Assembly: GCF_020906515.1 (NCBI RefSeq)
Contig: NC_085850.1
Location: 3,658,001-3,722,000, forward strand
From: Vanrija pseudolonga
Lineage: Eukaryota; Basidiomycota; Tremellomycetes; Trichosporonales; Trichosporonaceae
DNA: 64,000 nt
Direction: 5' to 3'
This document shows, one piece after another, positions 54,267 through 64,000 of the stretch (the stretch's first letter is position 1; every line of letters starts with the position of its first letter). The translations under genes were made by a program, and so were the position numbers. The notes under the pieces are model-generated. The model was given only the letters and a program-made list of their open reading frames with translations, was not told the origin of the DNA and ran no database searches.

Positions 54267-54702
54267 GGCGGGCGGTGCGCCTTGGATGCGATAGATGCGA
54301 GTCTATCTCAGCGACTGTGTGCTCTGAAAGCGCTGAGAGAGTCGCGAGATGGAGAAGTGTGCGTGTTGACGGGTCAAAACAAAGGCAGCGAGGAGCAAAA
54401 GAAGGCGCGTGTTTACACAAACCGACGCCAGGGACGTGCGGTATCAAATCAACATCCCACGTGGAAAATGTCGTGTCATTTTCAATCCCACTTGCCGCGC
54501 GTCGTTGATGACGGTTCGTCAGTGACGACTGGGTGCACATCACTCACTCACGACAGCGACGAACAACGACGAGCAACCACCTTACACCGTCTCTTTGTGT
54601 TCATCTAGACAATCTCTTGACAAGCAGCGAGTGCAGTCAAGGTATACAGCACAGAGGACCCGTCTACTACATCATCCTCGCAACCGCAACGACCCAGCAA
54701 CC
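54267..54702. promoter_or_regulatory. Divergent promoter region YCS4 / PRE4
   Basis: This 436-bp region separates the two start codons. I looked for the GGTGGCAAA proteasome element known from ascomycete yeasts and do not see it. No gene is present. Confidence 0.45.
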
Positions 54703-55902
54703 ATGAACCACGTAAGTGCCTCACGAGCACCACCTGCTCGATGACCTTCGGTGCCAGCTTGTGAACCTCACGCTGACCGTGTGTGCTCTTCAACCTGTCC
54801 GATCAATGATCCATTGCTATCACACATTATTCCTCGCCAACAGCACCCTGCCGCCTGGGGCCAGCCCCTCACTGCCCACCAGCAGTTCGAGCAGTACTCG
54901 ACCTTCCCTGTCGGCAACTCGCCCCGTTACAACGCGACGACCGACCCCGTCGCCCACACCCAGTGAGTAGTAGATCATCTCCCGCCTTCGGCATTGATCT
55001 AACTCGTACCCAGGCAGCCCCTTGTCACCGGTACCTCGGTTATCGGCCTCAAGTACAAGGACGGCGTCATGCTCGCTGCTGACACCCTCGGTGAGTTAGC
55101 CCCCCCTTCCCCAGGTATGCGATAGCTAACAACGCCAGGTTCTTACGGATCGCTCGCCCGCTTCCGCGACATTGAGCGTCTGCACGCCCTCGGCACCCAC
55201 ACCGTCATTGGTGTCGCCGGCGACATGAGCGACTACCAGTACCTGAAGAAGGAGCTGGACGCTATCCTGTCAGTTGCAGCACCCTAGCTAGCCGAACCCC
55301 AACTGACATCACAGGCGCGAGGAGACCACCCTCAACCTCACGGACGGCCACCCACCACTCTCCCCGTCCAACCTGTACACCTTCCTCGCCAACCTGTTCT
55401 ACGGACGGCGAAGCCAGATCAACCCCCTCTGGAACGCCATCCTCGTTGGCGGCTGGGACTTTGAGAAGAGCGAGCCGTGAGTCCAGCTACGCTATGATTC
55501 GCGCGCTCCAGCTGACTCGTCAGATTCCTCGGCTACGTCGACCTCCTCGGCACCACCTACACTGCCCCTACCCTCGCTACCGGCTTTGGTGCCCACCTTG
55601 CCCAGCCCCTCCTCCGTGAGGCGTTTGAGGCCAAGGCCGGCACCGACGGCAAGGGCCCTCTCCTCGACGACGAGGAGGCCGAGAAGCTGCTCGACGAGTG
55701 CATGAAGGTGCTCTTCTACCGTGACGCCAGGAGTATCAACAAGGTGGGTGTCGCTCCCCAGGCTTCTCACCCATACTGACGTCTTCAGTACCAAATCGCT
55801 CGTGTCACCAAGGAGGGCGTCTCTGTCTCCGACTCGAAGAGCGCTCCCACCGAGTGGGGCTTCGCAGAAAGCCTTCGCGGCTACGGTGCGCAGGTCCAGT
55901 AG
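54703..55902 (+). CDS. PRE4: 20S proteasome subunit beta type 7 (Pre4/PSMB4)
   Basis: This is a non-catalytic beta ring subunit of the 20S proteasome. The first coding exon is only 9 nt (ATGAACCAC at 54703-54711, then GTAAGT), and the second begins at 54844. The propeptide-like N-terminus contains [18 protein letters not shown]. After an intron comes [20 protein letters not shown], then [20 protein letters not shown], the beta7 signature. Next are [20 protein letters not shown] and [20 protein letters not shown], followed by [29 protein letters not shown] comes next, and a last exon begins [11 protein letters not shown]. Six short introns are visible. Length is about 260 residues, as expected. 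It was assigned over other beta subunits because of SYGSLARF and the DLLGTTY strand. Confidence 0.93.
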
Positions 55903-56360
55903 ACGCATTAGTAAGATACAATGAGAGAGATGCAGTTATTGGCATAGTCTGGGGGTGGCACAGTACGGTCTACGAAGGGGCCCACTTTTCAAGCAATGGG
56001 AAGAGTCTGATCAAGGACTGCTTGGCTTCGGTCAAGGAGCCAGGACGTGCCCAACTTGATGCGGGTTGTGGTATCTGATCTTGGCCACCAGAACAAGGTG
56101 ACTTGAGGGCGTTGTCTCGAAACATTAGAGGGTGGCAGTGTGGCATCATCAAACGAACACACCGAAGTAACAACGACCGCAGCAGTGACAACCACAGCAG
56201 AACCTCCAACATTTTATCACTGTAAGATGAGCTCCGGTTCCCTTGCACATGACCATGGAAACACAGCTTGCAACAGGGTACACGCCCACACTAGTATAGC
56301 AGAGGATCGTCACAATGCATCCCAAACGGCACCTTCCTACACCCTATCTATGCGAATTGC
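55903..56360. other. Convergent 3' intergenic region
   Basis: This lies between PRE4 (+) and the uS8 gene (-), covering both 3' UTRs. No gene or repeat is recognised. Confidence 0.45.
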
Positions 56361-57321
56361 TTAGTAGACGTAGGCAAGGATCTTGCCACCGACGTGCTTG
56401 CGACGGGCCTCCTCGTGGTCCATGATACCGGCCGAGGTGGTGAGGATGATCTTGCCGAACGAACGGGCGGGGAGGAGGAGGGCGACCCAGTTCTCGATGG
56501 CGTCAACGGCGATGTTGAAGCGGGGCGAGATAACGCCGGTCTTGTTGAGACGGCCGTTAAGCTGGATGACGACCTTGCCGCCACGGTGGTCGTCGACGAT
56601 CTCGAACTCGCCGATGTAGCCTAGGGGATGTCAGTAAATGTTGGAAAGTGACGAGACAGGCAAATTCTTCAAGCCATCAAGCCGTCGCTATCGCTGTTGC
56701 CGACTCCCCAAAAGCCGTTGTTGCCGAGCGCATGTTCTCTCCCAATCAGCCCCCCCTCCTAAATGCCCCGGCCATGCGGCCTTGAGCGCAAAGGGAGGGA
56801 TTGTTATGAAGAGTGTGACGATTGTCCGATCTCCCGGAAGCTTAAAACCCATCCTCGGTGGACAGGACGGAGACGGGAAGTTATACCTCCGGGGTAGTGA
56901 AGAGGGGGATGGCGGCGGGGAGGCGATGGGGGAACATGCGCATGGCGAACAGGCGGGGTTGGGCAAGGGTCGGTGCCGGACAGCGGTCGGAGGAAGCCAA
57001 GTCGTACCCGCACGCGACCTCTTCGAGGAGCGCGATGCAAATCGTGGTCGATTCAGAAATCCCTCTCCTCTGGCCGTCACACGCGCTCCAATGGCGACGG
57101 CGAGCTCCTCTCCATCTCGTCCTTCATTCCCAGCTTGGCTTGGCTTGATGGCTCTGGTCTTTGCCTGTCGGCAGACGTTTCGACTTACCGTGCTTCTGGA
57201 GGACACCGAGGACCTTCACGACGACCTTGGACGAAGGGCGGATGAGGACCTGGCGCTTTCCACGGCGCTCGGCGTTGACGATGGCGTTGAGGGCATCGTT
57301 GAGGACGGAAACGCGGACCAT
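56361..57321 (-). CDS. RPS22: 40S ribosomal protein uS8 (S22/S15A)
   Basis: Two coding exons (57189-57321 and 56361-56620) give 130 residues, the exact family length. Exon 1 reads [20 protein letters not shown], then [20 protein letters not shown] and LQKH. Exon 2 gives [20 protein letters not shown], then [20 protein letters not shown] and the C-terminal [20 protein letters not shown], ending GGKILAYVY. The protein binds the central domain of 18S rRNA. The internal intron is 568 nt (56621-57188), about ten times the local norm. A second intron sits in the 5' UTR: GTGCGT donor near 57385 and a CAG acceptor directly abutting the ATG. Confidence 0.97.
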
Positions 57322-57830
57322 CTGGGGACTGTTAGAGCCTACAACTTTGATCTCGACAAAAGTCGAACATGCCCTCTAAACGCACCTTGCTAAGTTGGTT
57401 TTGTTGGGTTTTCGGGTAGGGGTGAAAACTAGACGGATTGGGTAAGCCCTTGCACTCGATGCGGGTGTGCTGTTTATCTCACAGCAGCCGTAAAGAGTGG
57501 AATCAAGTAAGCACCTTTTAGTGAAGGATGAGGAGGAGCTTTGTCGCGACGTCGAAGACGACCAAAGTTGCAGCGAGCGAGGCGGAGTGGGTGCGTGCGT
57601 GCAGTGCTGCGAGCAAGCTGGCAGCCAGCCAGCCAGCGCCTGCACCAGGGCTGCTCCCTCACCCAGGAGCCAAAATCGTGACTTTGGACCATCACGTGAC
57701 AATATTTTCGGTTGCTATCACCGTATCCCCGCCCGGACCCTGAGTTGTGGCATCTCGCACTCAGTGATGTCAGTATTTGGTCCACTAACCTGATGGGCAT
57801 GTTGACTTTCGACCATACCACCTTTGCACG
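57322..57830. promoter_or_regulatory. Divergent promoter RPS22 / POP3-like, with RPS22 leader intron
   Basis: The RPS22 5' UTR intron occupies about 57322-57385 (minus strand: AG|GTGCGT ... CTCTAAC ... CCCCAG|ATG). Upstream on the minus strand is an A/C-rich tract (CCCTACCCGAAAACCCAAC, about 57397-57415), like Rap1/Tbf1-type elements found at fungal ribosomal protein promoters, though I cannot assign a factor. The rest of the 509 bp shows GGCTGGCTGGC repeats near 57620-57632. Confidence 0.5.
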
Positions 57831-59457
57831 ATGCCGCCAGCCGCAACGCTGCCAGGCAAGACAATAAGGCAGCAGGCCAAGGCCAAGGGCAGCGGGGCTG
57901 ACCGCGCCGACCTCAAGAAGGACGTGGTCAAGCCGCTGCTCATGAGCCCGCTGACCGTGGGGTGGTACGTCGCGTGGTCTGCTACAGCTCAATCTGAACC
58001 CCCAGGCCCAATATCCCCAACCACCTCCAGGTCGGCGTCATGGCCGCGCTGTCACAGCTTGTGCCGTCCTCGGTCGCCGACTATCACACGGACCGCGCAC
58101 GTTCCTCGCGAGCCGGGAAGCGTGCACGCCGCACCCAAAAGCGCGCAGACGAGGCCGGCGCCGTCGTTGCCGAGGAGGCGAAGAAGGCTACTGGAAGAGG
58201 GGACGTCGCGATGGAGGACGCCGACCTGGCGGAGGCTTTACAGGTCGCGGGTCCTGGGACGGCAACTGCTGAGCCCAGCGTGCCGACTCGCTGCGGACCA
58301 CCTACACCCGACATCCTCACTCATTTCGTTATCGGCTTGAACGAGACCATCAAGGCGCTGGAGCACAGTATTGACGACCTCCGCTTCCGCAGCGCGATTC
58401 TGAGCGACTTACTCGCCCGCAAGCGATCGGCACAGGACGATGACCTTCCTCGCTTCCTCCCTACCGCTCCGACCGACAAGGTAGAGCCGGCGTCGCCCTC
58501 GACTCCCTCCGCTCCACTGTCAATGGTCCTCGTCTTCAACGGCTCCGTGTCGCCCCAGGCACTCATCGACCCCTTGCCAATGTACGCTGCGACCTACAAC
58601 ACTCTCCTGAGGCAGAACGAGAAGCTCGCCAAGTCTGTCCGCTCGCGCATTCCCGAAGGGGAGAAGTACATTGGCGCTGAGGGCCCCGAGATCCGCATCG
58701 TGCCGCTGGGAAGTCGTGAGGCTGAGGGTTCAGCATTGTTTGGCCTGCGTCGGGTTTCTGTATTTGCGATCAAGGTGGGTCAGTAGGCATCGGGCTGCAA
58801 CTAACCCGCCAGTCTTCACACCCCGCCCTCGACGTTCTTGAACGTCTGCTGCCACCGTCTGTGCTCCAGGCACCGCGCCATGCCATCACCCTCCCGTACC
58901 CCACGACGTCGCTCAAGATCTTCGGCGACGAACCCAAGGACGCCGAACCCAAGGACGGCGAGTCGGCTGTGCCCGTGGCGGCCAAGCCCAAGCCCAAGCC
59001 CAAGGTCCAGCCTTCCGAGGTCCCGACCCCCGCGATCTACTACGCGCCAGTCCACCTCAAGGGCGTTCTTACCGAGGCACCTCTGGACGCCAATGCGCGC
59101 AAACAGCGCCGCCTGACCGAGGTGCGCCGCAAGCGTGTGGAGACCAAGGAGAAGCGCCGCGAGGCCGCCGCCAAGCTCGAGCAGAAGCTGCGAGCCGAGT
59201 TTAGGGCCGAGGGACGGACACACCCCAAGATCGGGCGCAAGGAGCGTATCGCGATCAAGGCTGGCGAACGGGCGGCCAAGTTTGCCGCTAAGCAGGAAGC
59301 GAAGGAGAAGAAGGCTGCGGAGGCATCAAACCCCCAGCCGAAGGAGAAGCGTGCCGGCGAGCCCCTCGTCCAGTCCAAGGCGAAGCGCGCCAAGGCCGAG
59401 GCCAAGGCCAAGGCGGTGGACAAGGCGAGGGCCGCCGCGACCACCACCGCCCAGTAG
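57831..59457 (+). CDS. RNase P/MRP protein subunit, Pop3/Rpp38-like
   Basis: Exon 1 (from 57831) encodes MPPAATLPGKTIRQQAKAKG and KKDVVKPLLMSPLTVGW, joined to PNIPNHLQVGVMAALSQLVP in exon 2. The core resembles the L7Ae-like fold of Pop3: ILTHFVIGLNETIKALEHSI, SMVLVFNGSVSPQALIDPLP, then EIRIVPLGSREAEGSALFGL and RRVSVFAIK. After an intron the last helix is HPALDVLERLLPPSVLQAP. It should bind RNase P or MRP RNA for tRNA and rRNA processing. The identification is from the pattern of these motifs and is tentative. The C-terminal 200 residues are a Lys/Arg/Ala-rich helical extension (RREAAAKLEQKLRAEFRAEG) that small ascomycete Pop3 lacks. It is divergent from RPS22, consistent with a ribosome-biogenesis role. 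Confidence 0.62.
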
Positions 59458-59519
59458 AACCCATGTGCATTGATAAACGGCAAGGACAGCATCCCCGTGC
59501 CTGTATGTATTCTACCATC

Positions 59520-60543
59520 CTATATGATATAGTCTGGGCGTGCCCGCTGTGACGGCGGGACCAGCGTCAAGCGCGAGACGTCCGGCCAACCCGCCGTCAT
59601 ATCTGGCATCTCTTGTGGCCCAGCAAGGATGTAGTCGAGGTCTGACGAGTCGGGCCCCTGCGCGACGAGCCAGCGGCCGCGGTCGGCCTCTTCGCTCTCG
59701 GTGCCGGGATAGCTCGCAAGGGGGAGGATGAGGCGGAAGCTGGCGTCAGTGCAGCCACTGAGTAGTCCACTCACGCGTCCTTGCCGTTCGAGTAGAACCG
59801 GTGCAGGCGTTTCTCGCGCACAAAGCCGAGCTTCTCATACAGCGTGAGGGACGGGTTGTTGTCAAACTCTGTTTCGAGCACGATCTGGGGTGGTGCGTGA
59901 GCACGAGCCTCGAGTCAAGCAGCTCACCTCTTGCGCTCCGCGCGCCTCCATCTCGTCAATGGCCAGCTCGACGAGCCGCCTTGCGATCCCCCGCCGTCTC
60001 CACGCGCGCTGCACGCTCAGCATGCCGATGTAGCCCCTGTTCGTGCGCTCGCGGTGCGTGTCCTGCTTGCAGATGATGGTGGCGATGGGTGTGGGGTCCG
60101 ACGCGGAGGGGTAGACCTAGCGAGGGTGTCAGCGGGAAGTGTCCTGCCACTGTCGCGCCGGACGCACAAAGAACGTGAGGTGTGGCCTGGGTCCGTCAGC
60201 GCTGTCTGTCCACGACGCCACGCCACGACGACGCACCACTCGGAGAGAAAGTACCGGAAGGTGTACACTGCCGTCAGCTATGCTCCAGCGCCGCGCCCGC
60301 ACCATTATATCTGCGCTCGTCAGTGTTGTGTCTCCGCCGACTCGGGCTCGCGACTCACGGCTCGCTCAGCTCCTCCTCGCACAGCCGCGTGATGTGCCCG
60401 AGGTCGGTGTCCTCGTCCCGGAAGGTGCGCACGGCGAGGGTATCCCCGCGTCTGTCGATGAACGGGGATGTGGGCGCTGGCGCTGGCGATGGCACTGCTG
60501 GCGTCGAGGGGCCCGCGACGGCGCCTGGTATGCTCTCTGCCAT
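59520..60543 (-). CDS. NAA30: N-alpha-acetyltransferase NatC catalytic subunit (Naa30/Mak3)
   Basis: This GNAT enzyme acetylates the N-terminal Met of proteins starting Met-Leu, Met-Ile, Met-Phe or Met-Trp, with Mak10 and Mak31. Exon 1 (from 60543) encodes a Pro/Ala-rich head, [20 protein letters not shown] and ELSEP. An 8-nt microexon (60303-60310) completes PYNV before [10 protein letters not shown]. Later exons give [40 protein letters not shown], and the acetyl-CoA loop [20 protein letters not shown] (RxxGxA). The last exon reads [20 protein letters not shown] and [15 protein letters not shown], the Mak3 signature. A C-terminal extension of about 65 residues follows, ending RPDYII. It overlaps no neighbour but its stop lies 62 bp from that of the POP3-like gene. 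Confidence 0.9.
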
Positions 60544-60703
60544 GCTGTTGTGTTTATTGTCGAAATGTCGAGTGCCGCGTCAGCGATATGATGAAGTGAG
60601 TAGCCGGGCCAAAGTTGAATTATTCCTTGGCCAGGTCGGTGGACCAACCTCCACTGCAAGTGTTTCACCGGCACAACCGACATCCAAAACGGCGGCGGGC
60701 ACA

Positions 60704-62950
60704 ATGGCGACCATCTCAAGTCACAACATCCCCCATCATCCCACCGCCATGGAGCCCAACGGCGACACAGCTGGCGCAGCATCGCCGTTCGCAGACGTCC
60801 GCCTCGCGGTCGACGCATACACGCTCGACTCGGCCGCCGGCAAGCGGCGGTTGAGGCAGATCGAGCACGACGGGACGTTGACATATGACGAAGTGTGAGT
60901 GGGGCAGCGGTGAGCTGCCAACTGACTGACGACAATAGCAAACCGCCCCGCACCAAGCGCACCGAGCACCTCGAGCGGATATGGAACGAGTACCCCTCTG
61001 GCCTGCTGGACCTGACTGTCGATGGGCTGCGCGCGGCCGACCCGAGCACGACGTACGGCGAGGAGGAGGCCGAGAAGGAGGACGGGGCCGAGGTGGTCGC
61101 GCGCGAGGGCGGCAAGCTCATGAGCGTCGAGGACATGGAGGCGCTGCGTACGGAAGTGTTCTCGAACCTCAAGTGGGTAATAGGGTCTTGATGATCACTT
61201 ACCCGCTCAGTGACGCCCGCAACGAGCTCTGGTTCATCCTCGAGCTGGCCAAGACGCTCGCCGCGTCGGCCGACATCCCGTCCAACCCTCCGCCCGAGCC
61301 GATCCCCGCTGCCCCAACACCAAAGAAGGCAAAGGGCAAGGGCCTGTCGCTCGTGCCGTCCGTCGCGTCGAGCGTGCCCCCGCCCGCGACGAGCGCGGAG
61401 GGCGAGCCGCCCGTCCTCCCAGCAGGCACGTACACTGCCACGCCGAGCGCTGCGCCGGTGCGCTCGGCCGCGGCGCGCGCGCACGCGCTCGAACTCGCGC
61501 TGGCCGCGAAACAGCGTGCGCTGGACGACTGCGGCGCGCTGATCGACGCCGCGGTCGACGAGCTGCGCGTCATGGCCGACGCGAGCGCGCGGTTCACTTC
61601 CGACGTGGTGCGCCTCAAGTCTGGCGCCGACGGCGGGCAGTGGGCCGTCGTCCCGCGGCCCAACTTTGGCGGCCGGGCCACCGCCGACGAGATGGCAAAG
61701 GACGTCGTCGTGCCGTACGCGCTCGACGAGGCGCAGCCCGCGCTGCGCGCGCGCTCGCTCGCAGCGTTCGACCTCGACCCCCGCAAGGTCGACTCGCTGA
61801 GCTTCGGCGCCAGGTCGTACCTCCGCCTCCGGGTGCTCGTGCGCTCGCCCGCCAACGGCCCGCAGACGACGTCGCGGCCCTACGCGGCCACGGCGGAGGA
61901 CACGACCGACGTGTGTGCTGCTATCCAGGCGGCGCAGACTGAGACGGTGGATGAGGACCTGTTCAACGAGATCCGCAACGAGGTGTCCCGCCTCGACGGG
62001 GCGACGATCGAGCCGCAGAATATCTCGCTTCGGGTCGGCAAGGAGGAGCTCACGTTCCAGCTGTACGACACGCGCGAGACGCCCGCCCCGCTGCCCGAGT
62101 CACCCATGTGCGACATTCTGCTCGGCGCAGCGCGCATGGGGCTCATGCACACGTACCGCCGGCGCAAGCAGCGCCTGATTGACCCGCTGCCCGTCGCGCC
62201 GCCGTCGTCGTCGTCGGCGTCGACGTCGGGCTCGTCGAGCAACTCGCCGCCGAGCAGCATTCTCCTCCCGATCGTCCACGTGCTGCAGTACAACGCGGTG
62301 TGCCGTGCGGTGCGGCCCGCACTCGACGCGTTCCACAACACGCTGTCGGCCGCCGGGCTGACAAGCACCCTCGTGGAGCGGAGCAGCTCGACCGACAGCG
62401 CGGACGGCGTGTTAGGCCTGCTGAGCGCCAAGGCCAAGGTCGACGTGCTCGGCACAGTGTTCACGCTCGAGGTGGTCGGATGGTACGTTTAGCGCGCAAA
62501 ACACAGCTCACACCCCCAGCCAGGGCGTTACAGTCAACATTACTGCCCCGGCGCAGATCCACCTCGCGACCCCGCGCGCGACCTTTGCCCTCCGCGACGT
62601 CGAGCACCTGGGCCGCATCGTCTCGGACACGATGGTCGCGCAGCTGCAGGAGTTTGCGTTCGCGAGCATGCGGGACACGGCGACAGCGGCGACGGGCGAC
62701 GAGGACAGCAGGGTGTGGTATGACGAGCTGGACGGGTCGGTCGTCGCCGGCGCGTTGGGGCCGTTGAGGTGAGCTTGCCCGCCTGGCTTCAAGCTAACCC
62801 CGCAGCATTTCATTCTCGAGCGCCGCCCTCCGCGCGTGGGTCGACGCCGAGGACGCGCCCGCGCCATACGACTCTGCCGAGGCCGCTCAGCCGTTCACCG
62901 AGTGGCTGGCCGACCTGGCCCGCGCGATCCCTCATGAGGCGGCGGAGTAG
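60704..62950 (+). CDS. Mediator complex subunit 17-like protein (Srb4)
   Basis: Med17 is an essential head-module subunit of Mediator that links regulators to RNA polymerase II. Two in-frame ATGs exist, at 60704 and 60749; the second (MEPNGDTAGAASPFADVRLA) is nearer the conserved part. Exons then give PPRTKRTEHLERIWNEYPSG, MSVEDMEALRTEVFSNLK and DARNELWFILELAKTLAAS. The long third exon has a helical pair (LALAAKQRALDDCGALIDAA), WAVVPRPNFGGRATADEMAK, and FGARSYLRLRVLVRSP. The C-terminal half follows (VSRLDGATIEPQNISLRVGK, then MCDILLGAARMGLMHTYRRR). Two short exons (GVTVNITAPAQIHLATPRAT and WVDAEDAPAPYD) end at 62950. The layout and the WFILELAKTL and RRR segments suggest Med17, but the match is by memory and weak in places. 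No alternative family fits better. Confidence 0.6.
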
Positions 62951-63422
62951 TAGCGGTGCGCTGTGGCGTTCGCTGATCACCGACCAACCGCTCCGCACGG
63001 CCGGCCGGCCGGCGCTTACTGCGACGTGACTCGTGCTCCATCTTTTCCGTATGGCATACCCATGCATACATGTCATTGTCGACGCCAGCGGGCTCGTGCT
63101 TACAGAGCCTGTACTTGCTGTGCTTGCTGTGCTTGCTTACAAGTCAAGAGTCACCGAGGCCTCCTCGGTCGACGTCGACATGAGCTAGTGACTGACTTGC
63201 CCGTTGCCACCGACCGGGCAACGCTTCTGCGATCATCCGCATCCGAAAGACAATAACAATTCCTCGGCCAACTGCCCACGACCTGCCCACTCAATGCCTC
63301 GGCCTGATATGATATCATCCATGAACTACAATCTACACTGGAAGCTACTCGTCTCTTTTCGCTCTGGACGACGCATGCTCGCTCGCTCTGACAACACTGC
63401 ACCACGACGACTGCGCGCTCGC
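62951..63422. other. Convergent 3' intergenic region
   Basis: This lies between the Med17-like stop (+) and the thiolase stop (-). GGCCGGCCGGCCGGC at about 62999-63014 is a short palindromic repeat, and TGTGCTTGCTGTGCTTGC near 63117-63135 is a small direct repeat. No gene is supported. Confidence 0.45.
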
Positions 63423-64000
63423 TTATTCGGCGACGAAGACACCGGCAGCACCCATGCCGGTACCGATGCACATGGAGGTGACGAAGACCTTGGCCTTGGA
63501 GCGCTTGGCCTCGGCGAAGGCAGTGGCGAGCTGGCGGGCACCGGTGGCACCGAGGGGGTGGCCGAGAGCAATGGCACCACCGTTGGGGTTGACCTTCTCG
63601 TAGGGGATGCCGACAGTGTCAATCGACATGATGGCCTGCGAGGCAAAGGCCTCGTTGATCTCGTAGAAGTCGACGTCGTCCTTGGTGATGCCGGCGTTCT
63701 TGAGGGCAGCGGGGATGGCAAAGGCGGGGCCGACACCCATGATGTTGGGGGGAACACCAACAACGGCCGAGGTGACGTACTTGCCGAGGATGGGGAGGCC
63801 GAGCTTCTGGGCGACCGAGCGGCGGGCGAGGAGAACGGCGGCGGCACCGTCCGAGACCTGCGAGGCGTTACCGGCGTGGGTGACACCGTCCTTCTTGAAG
63901 GCGGGCTTGATCTTGGAGAGCGACTCGGCAGTGACACCGCCACGGATTCCATCGTCGGCGTCGACAATGACCTCCTTCTCCTCCTCGGTCTTGGGGTCGG
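63423..64000 (-). CDS. 3-ketoacyl-CoA thiolase, C-terminal part (runs off the window)
   Basis: This enzyme cleaves 3-ketoacyl-CoA in beta-oxidation. Only the last 190 or so residues are present, and the frame runs past 64000. Visible segments include GIRGGVTAESLSKIKPAFKK, then DGVTHAGNASQVSDGAAAVL, ALKNAGITKDDVDFYEINEA, the active-site His in NPNGGAIALGHPLGATGARQ, and the second catalytic Cys in VTSMCIGTGMGAAGVFVAE at the C-terminus. GGVTAESLSKIKPAF and GNASQVSDGAAAVLL favour the Pot1/ACAA1 (peroxisomal) type over acetoacetyl-CoA thiolase. The N-terminal targeting signal and the first catalytic Cys lie outside the window, so the compartment cannot be read here. Confidence 0.93.
   Translation of the reverse strand, partial: DPKTEEEKEVIVDADDGIRGGVTAESLSKIKPAFKKDGVTHAGNASQVSDGAAAVLLARRSVAQKLGLPILGKYVTSAVVGVPPNIMGVGPAFAIPAALKNAGITKDDVDFYEINEAFASQAIMSIDTVGIPYEKVNPNGGAIALGHPLGATGARQLATAFAEAKRSKAKVFVTSMCIGTGMGAAGVFVAE

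Noticed and set aside
56621-56700. C/D box snoRNA in the RPS22 intron
   Set aside because: The only D-box-like CTGA near the 3' end is the branch site, and the nearest C-box-like TTGATGG departs from RTGATGA. There is no terminal stem.
1-64000. CRISPR array, prokaryotic operon, or retroelement/DNA transposon proteins
   Set aside because: Spliceosomal introns throughout, no spaced direct-repeat array, and no reverse transcriptase, integrase or transposase motif seen in any frame.

Overview
The window looks like nuclear DNA of a GC-rich basidiomycete yeast, most likely a tremellomycete of the Trichosporonales type (inference from gene content and intron style; no rRNA or mating-type marker is present). 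Most genes carry several very short introns (about 40-60 nt) with GTGAGT/GTAAGT donors, a CTGAC or CTAAC branch site close to the acceptor, and CAG or TAG acceptors. Protein-level matches are to ordinary fungal housekeeping families. No rRNA, CRISPR array or recognisable retroelement or DNA transposon protein was seen.

Layout. 1-6225 has no gene I can support and is the longest gene-free stretch. 6226-14084 holds an MIT plus coiled-coil protein that fits the autophagy PI3-kinase subunit Atg38/NRBF2 (-), mitoribosomal protein uL24m (+) and the phosphatidylinositol 4-kinase Pik1 (-). 14823-25341 is a run of minus-strand genes: a small single-pass membrane protein with a PPAY motif, an OTU deubiquitinase, a VAP/Scs2 ER contact-site receptor and a C2H2 transcription factor with a fungal-specific regulatory domain. 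26176-34712 has Nta1 amidase (+), a small UBA-like protein (+), a short-chain dehydrogenase (-), cytochrome c oxidase subunit IV/Cox5 (-) and a secreted PEBP-like GPI-anchored protein (-). 36439-43753 has a ZNF511-like protein (-), V-ATPase proteolipid c (+), a Sec14-RhoGAP protein (-) and mitochondrial sulfide:quinone oxidoreductase (+). 46423-64000 is gene-dense: Coq4 (-), an MFS monocarboxylate-type transporter (+), condensin Ycs4 (-), proteasome beta7 (+), ribosomal protein uS8 (-), a Pop3-like RNase P/MRP subunit (+), NatC catalytic subunit Naa30 (-), a Med17-like Mediator subunit (+) and the 3' end of a 3-ketoacyl-CoA thiolase (-).

Membrane lipid and contact-site functions recur (Pik1, Atg38-like, VAP, Sec14-RhoGAP), as do mitochondrial ones (uL24m, Cox5, SQR, Coq4). 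SQR feeds electrons into ubiquinone and Coq4 is needed to make ubiquinone; they flank the most unusual locus. This is not an operon; genes have separate promoters, several of them divergent.

The most interesting unexplained signal is at 45766-46178 on the minus strand. A tRNA-like head with exact-consensus Pol III A and B boxes is followed by an extremely A/C-rich body with two repeats, a GC hairpin and a T8 tract that is the first possible Pol III terminator. It looks like a roughly 410-nt Pol III RNA gene or a tRNA-derived SINE. It lies in a 2.7-kb gene-free interval that also holds a diverged 255-bp tandem duplication, a perfect 12-bp hairpin and a cluster of ATGCATGC motifs.
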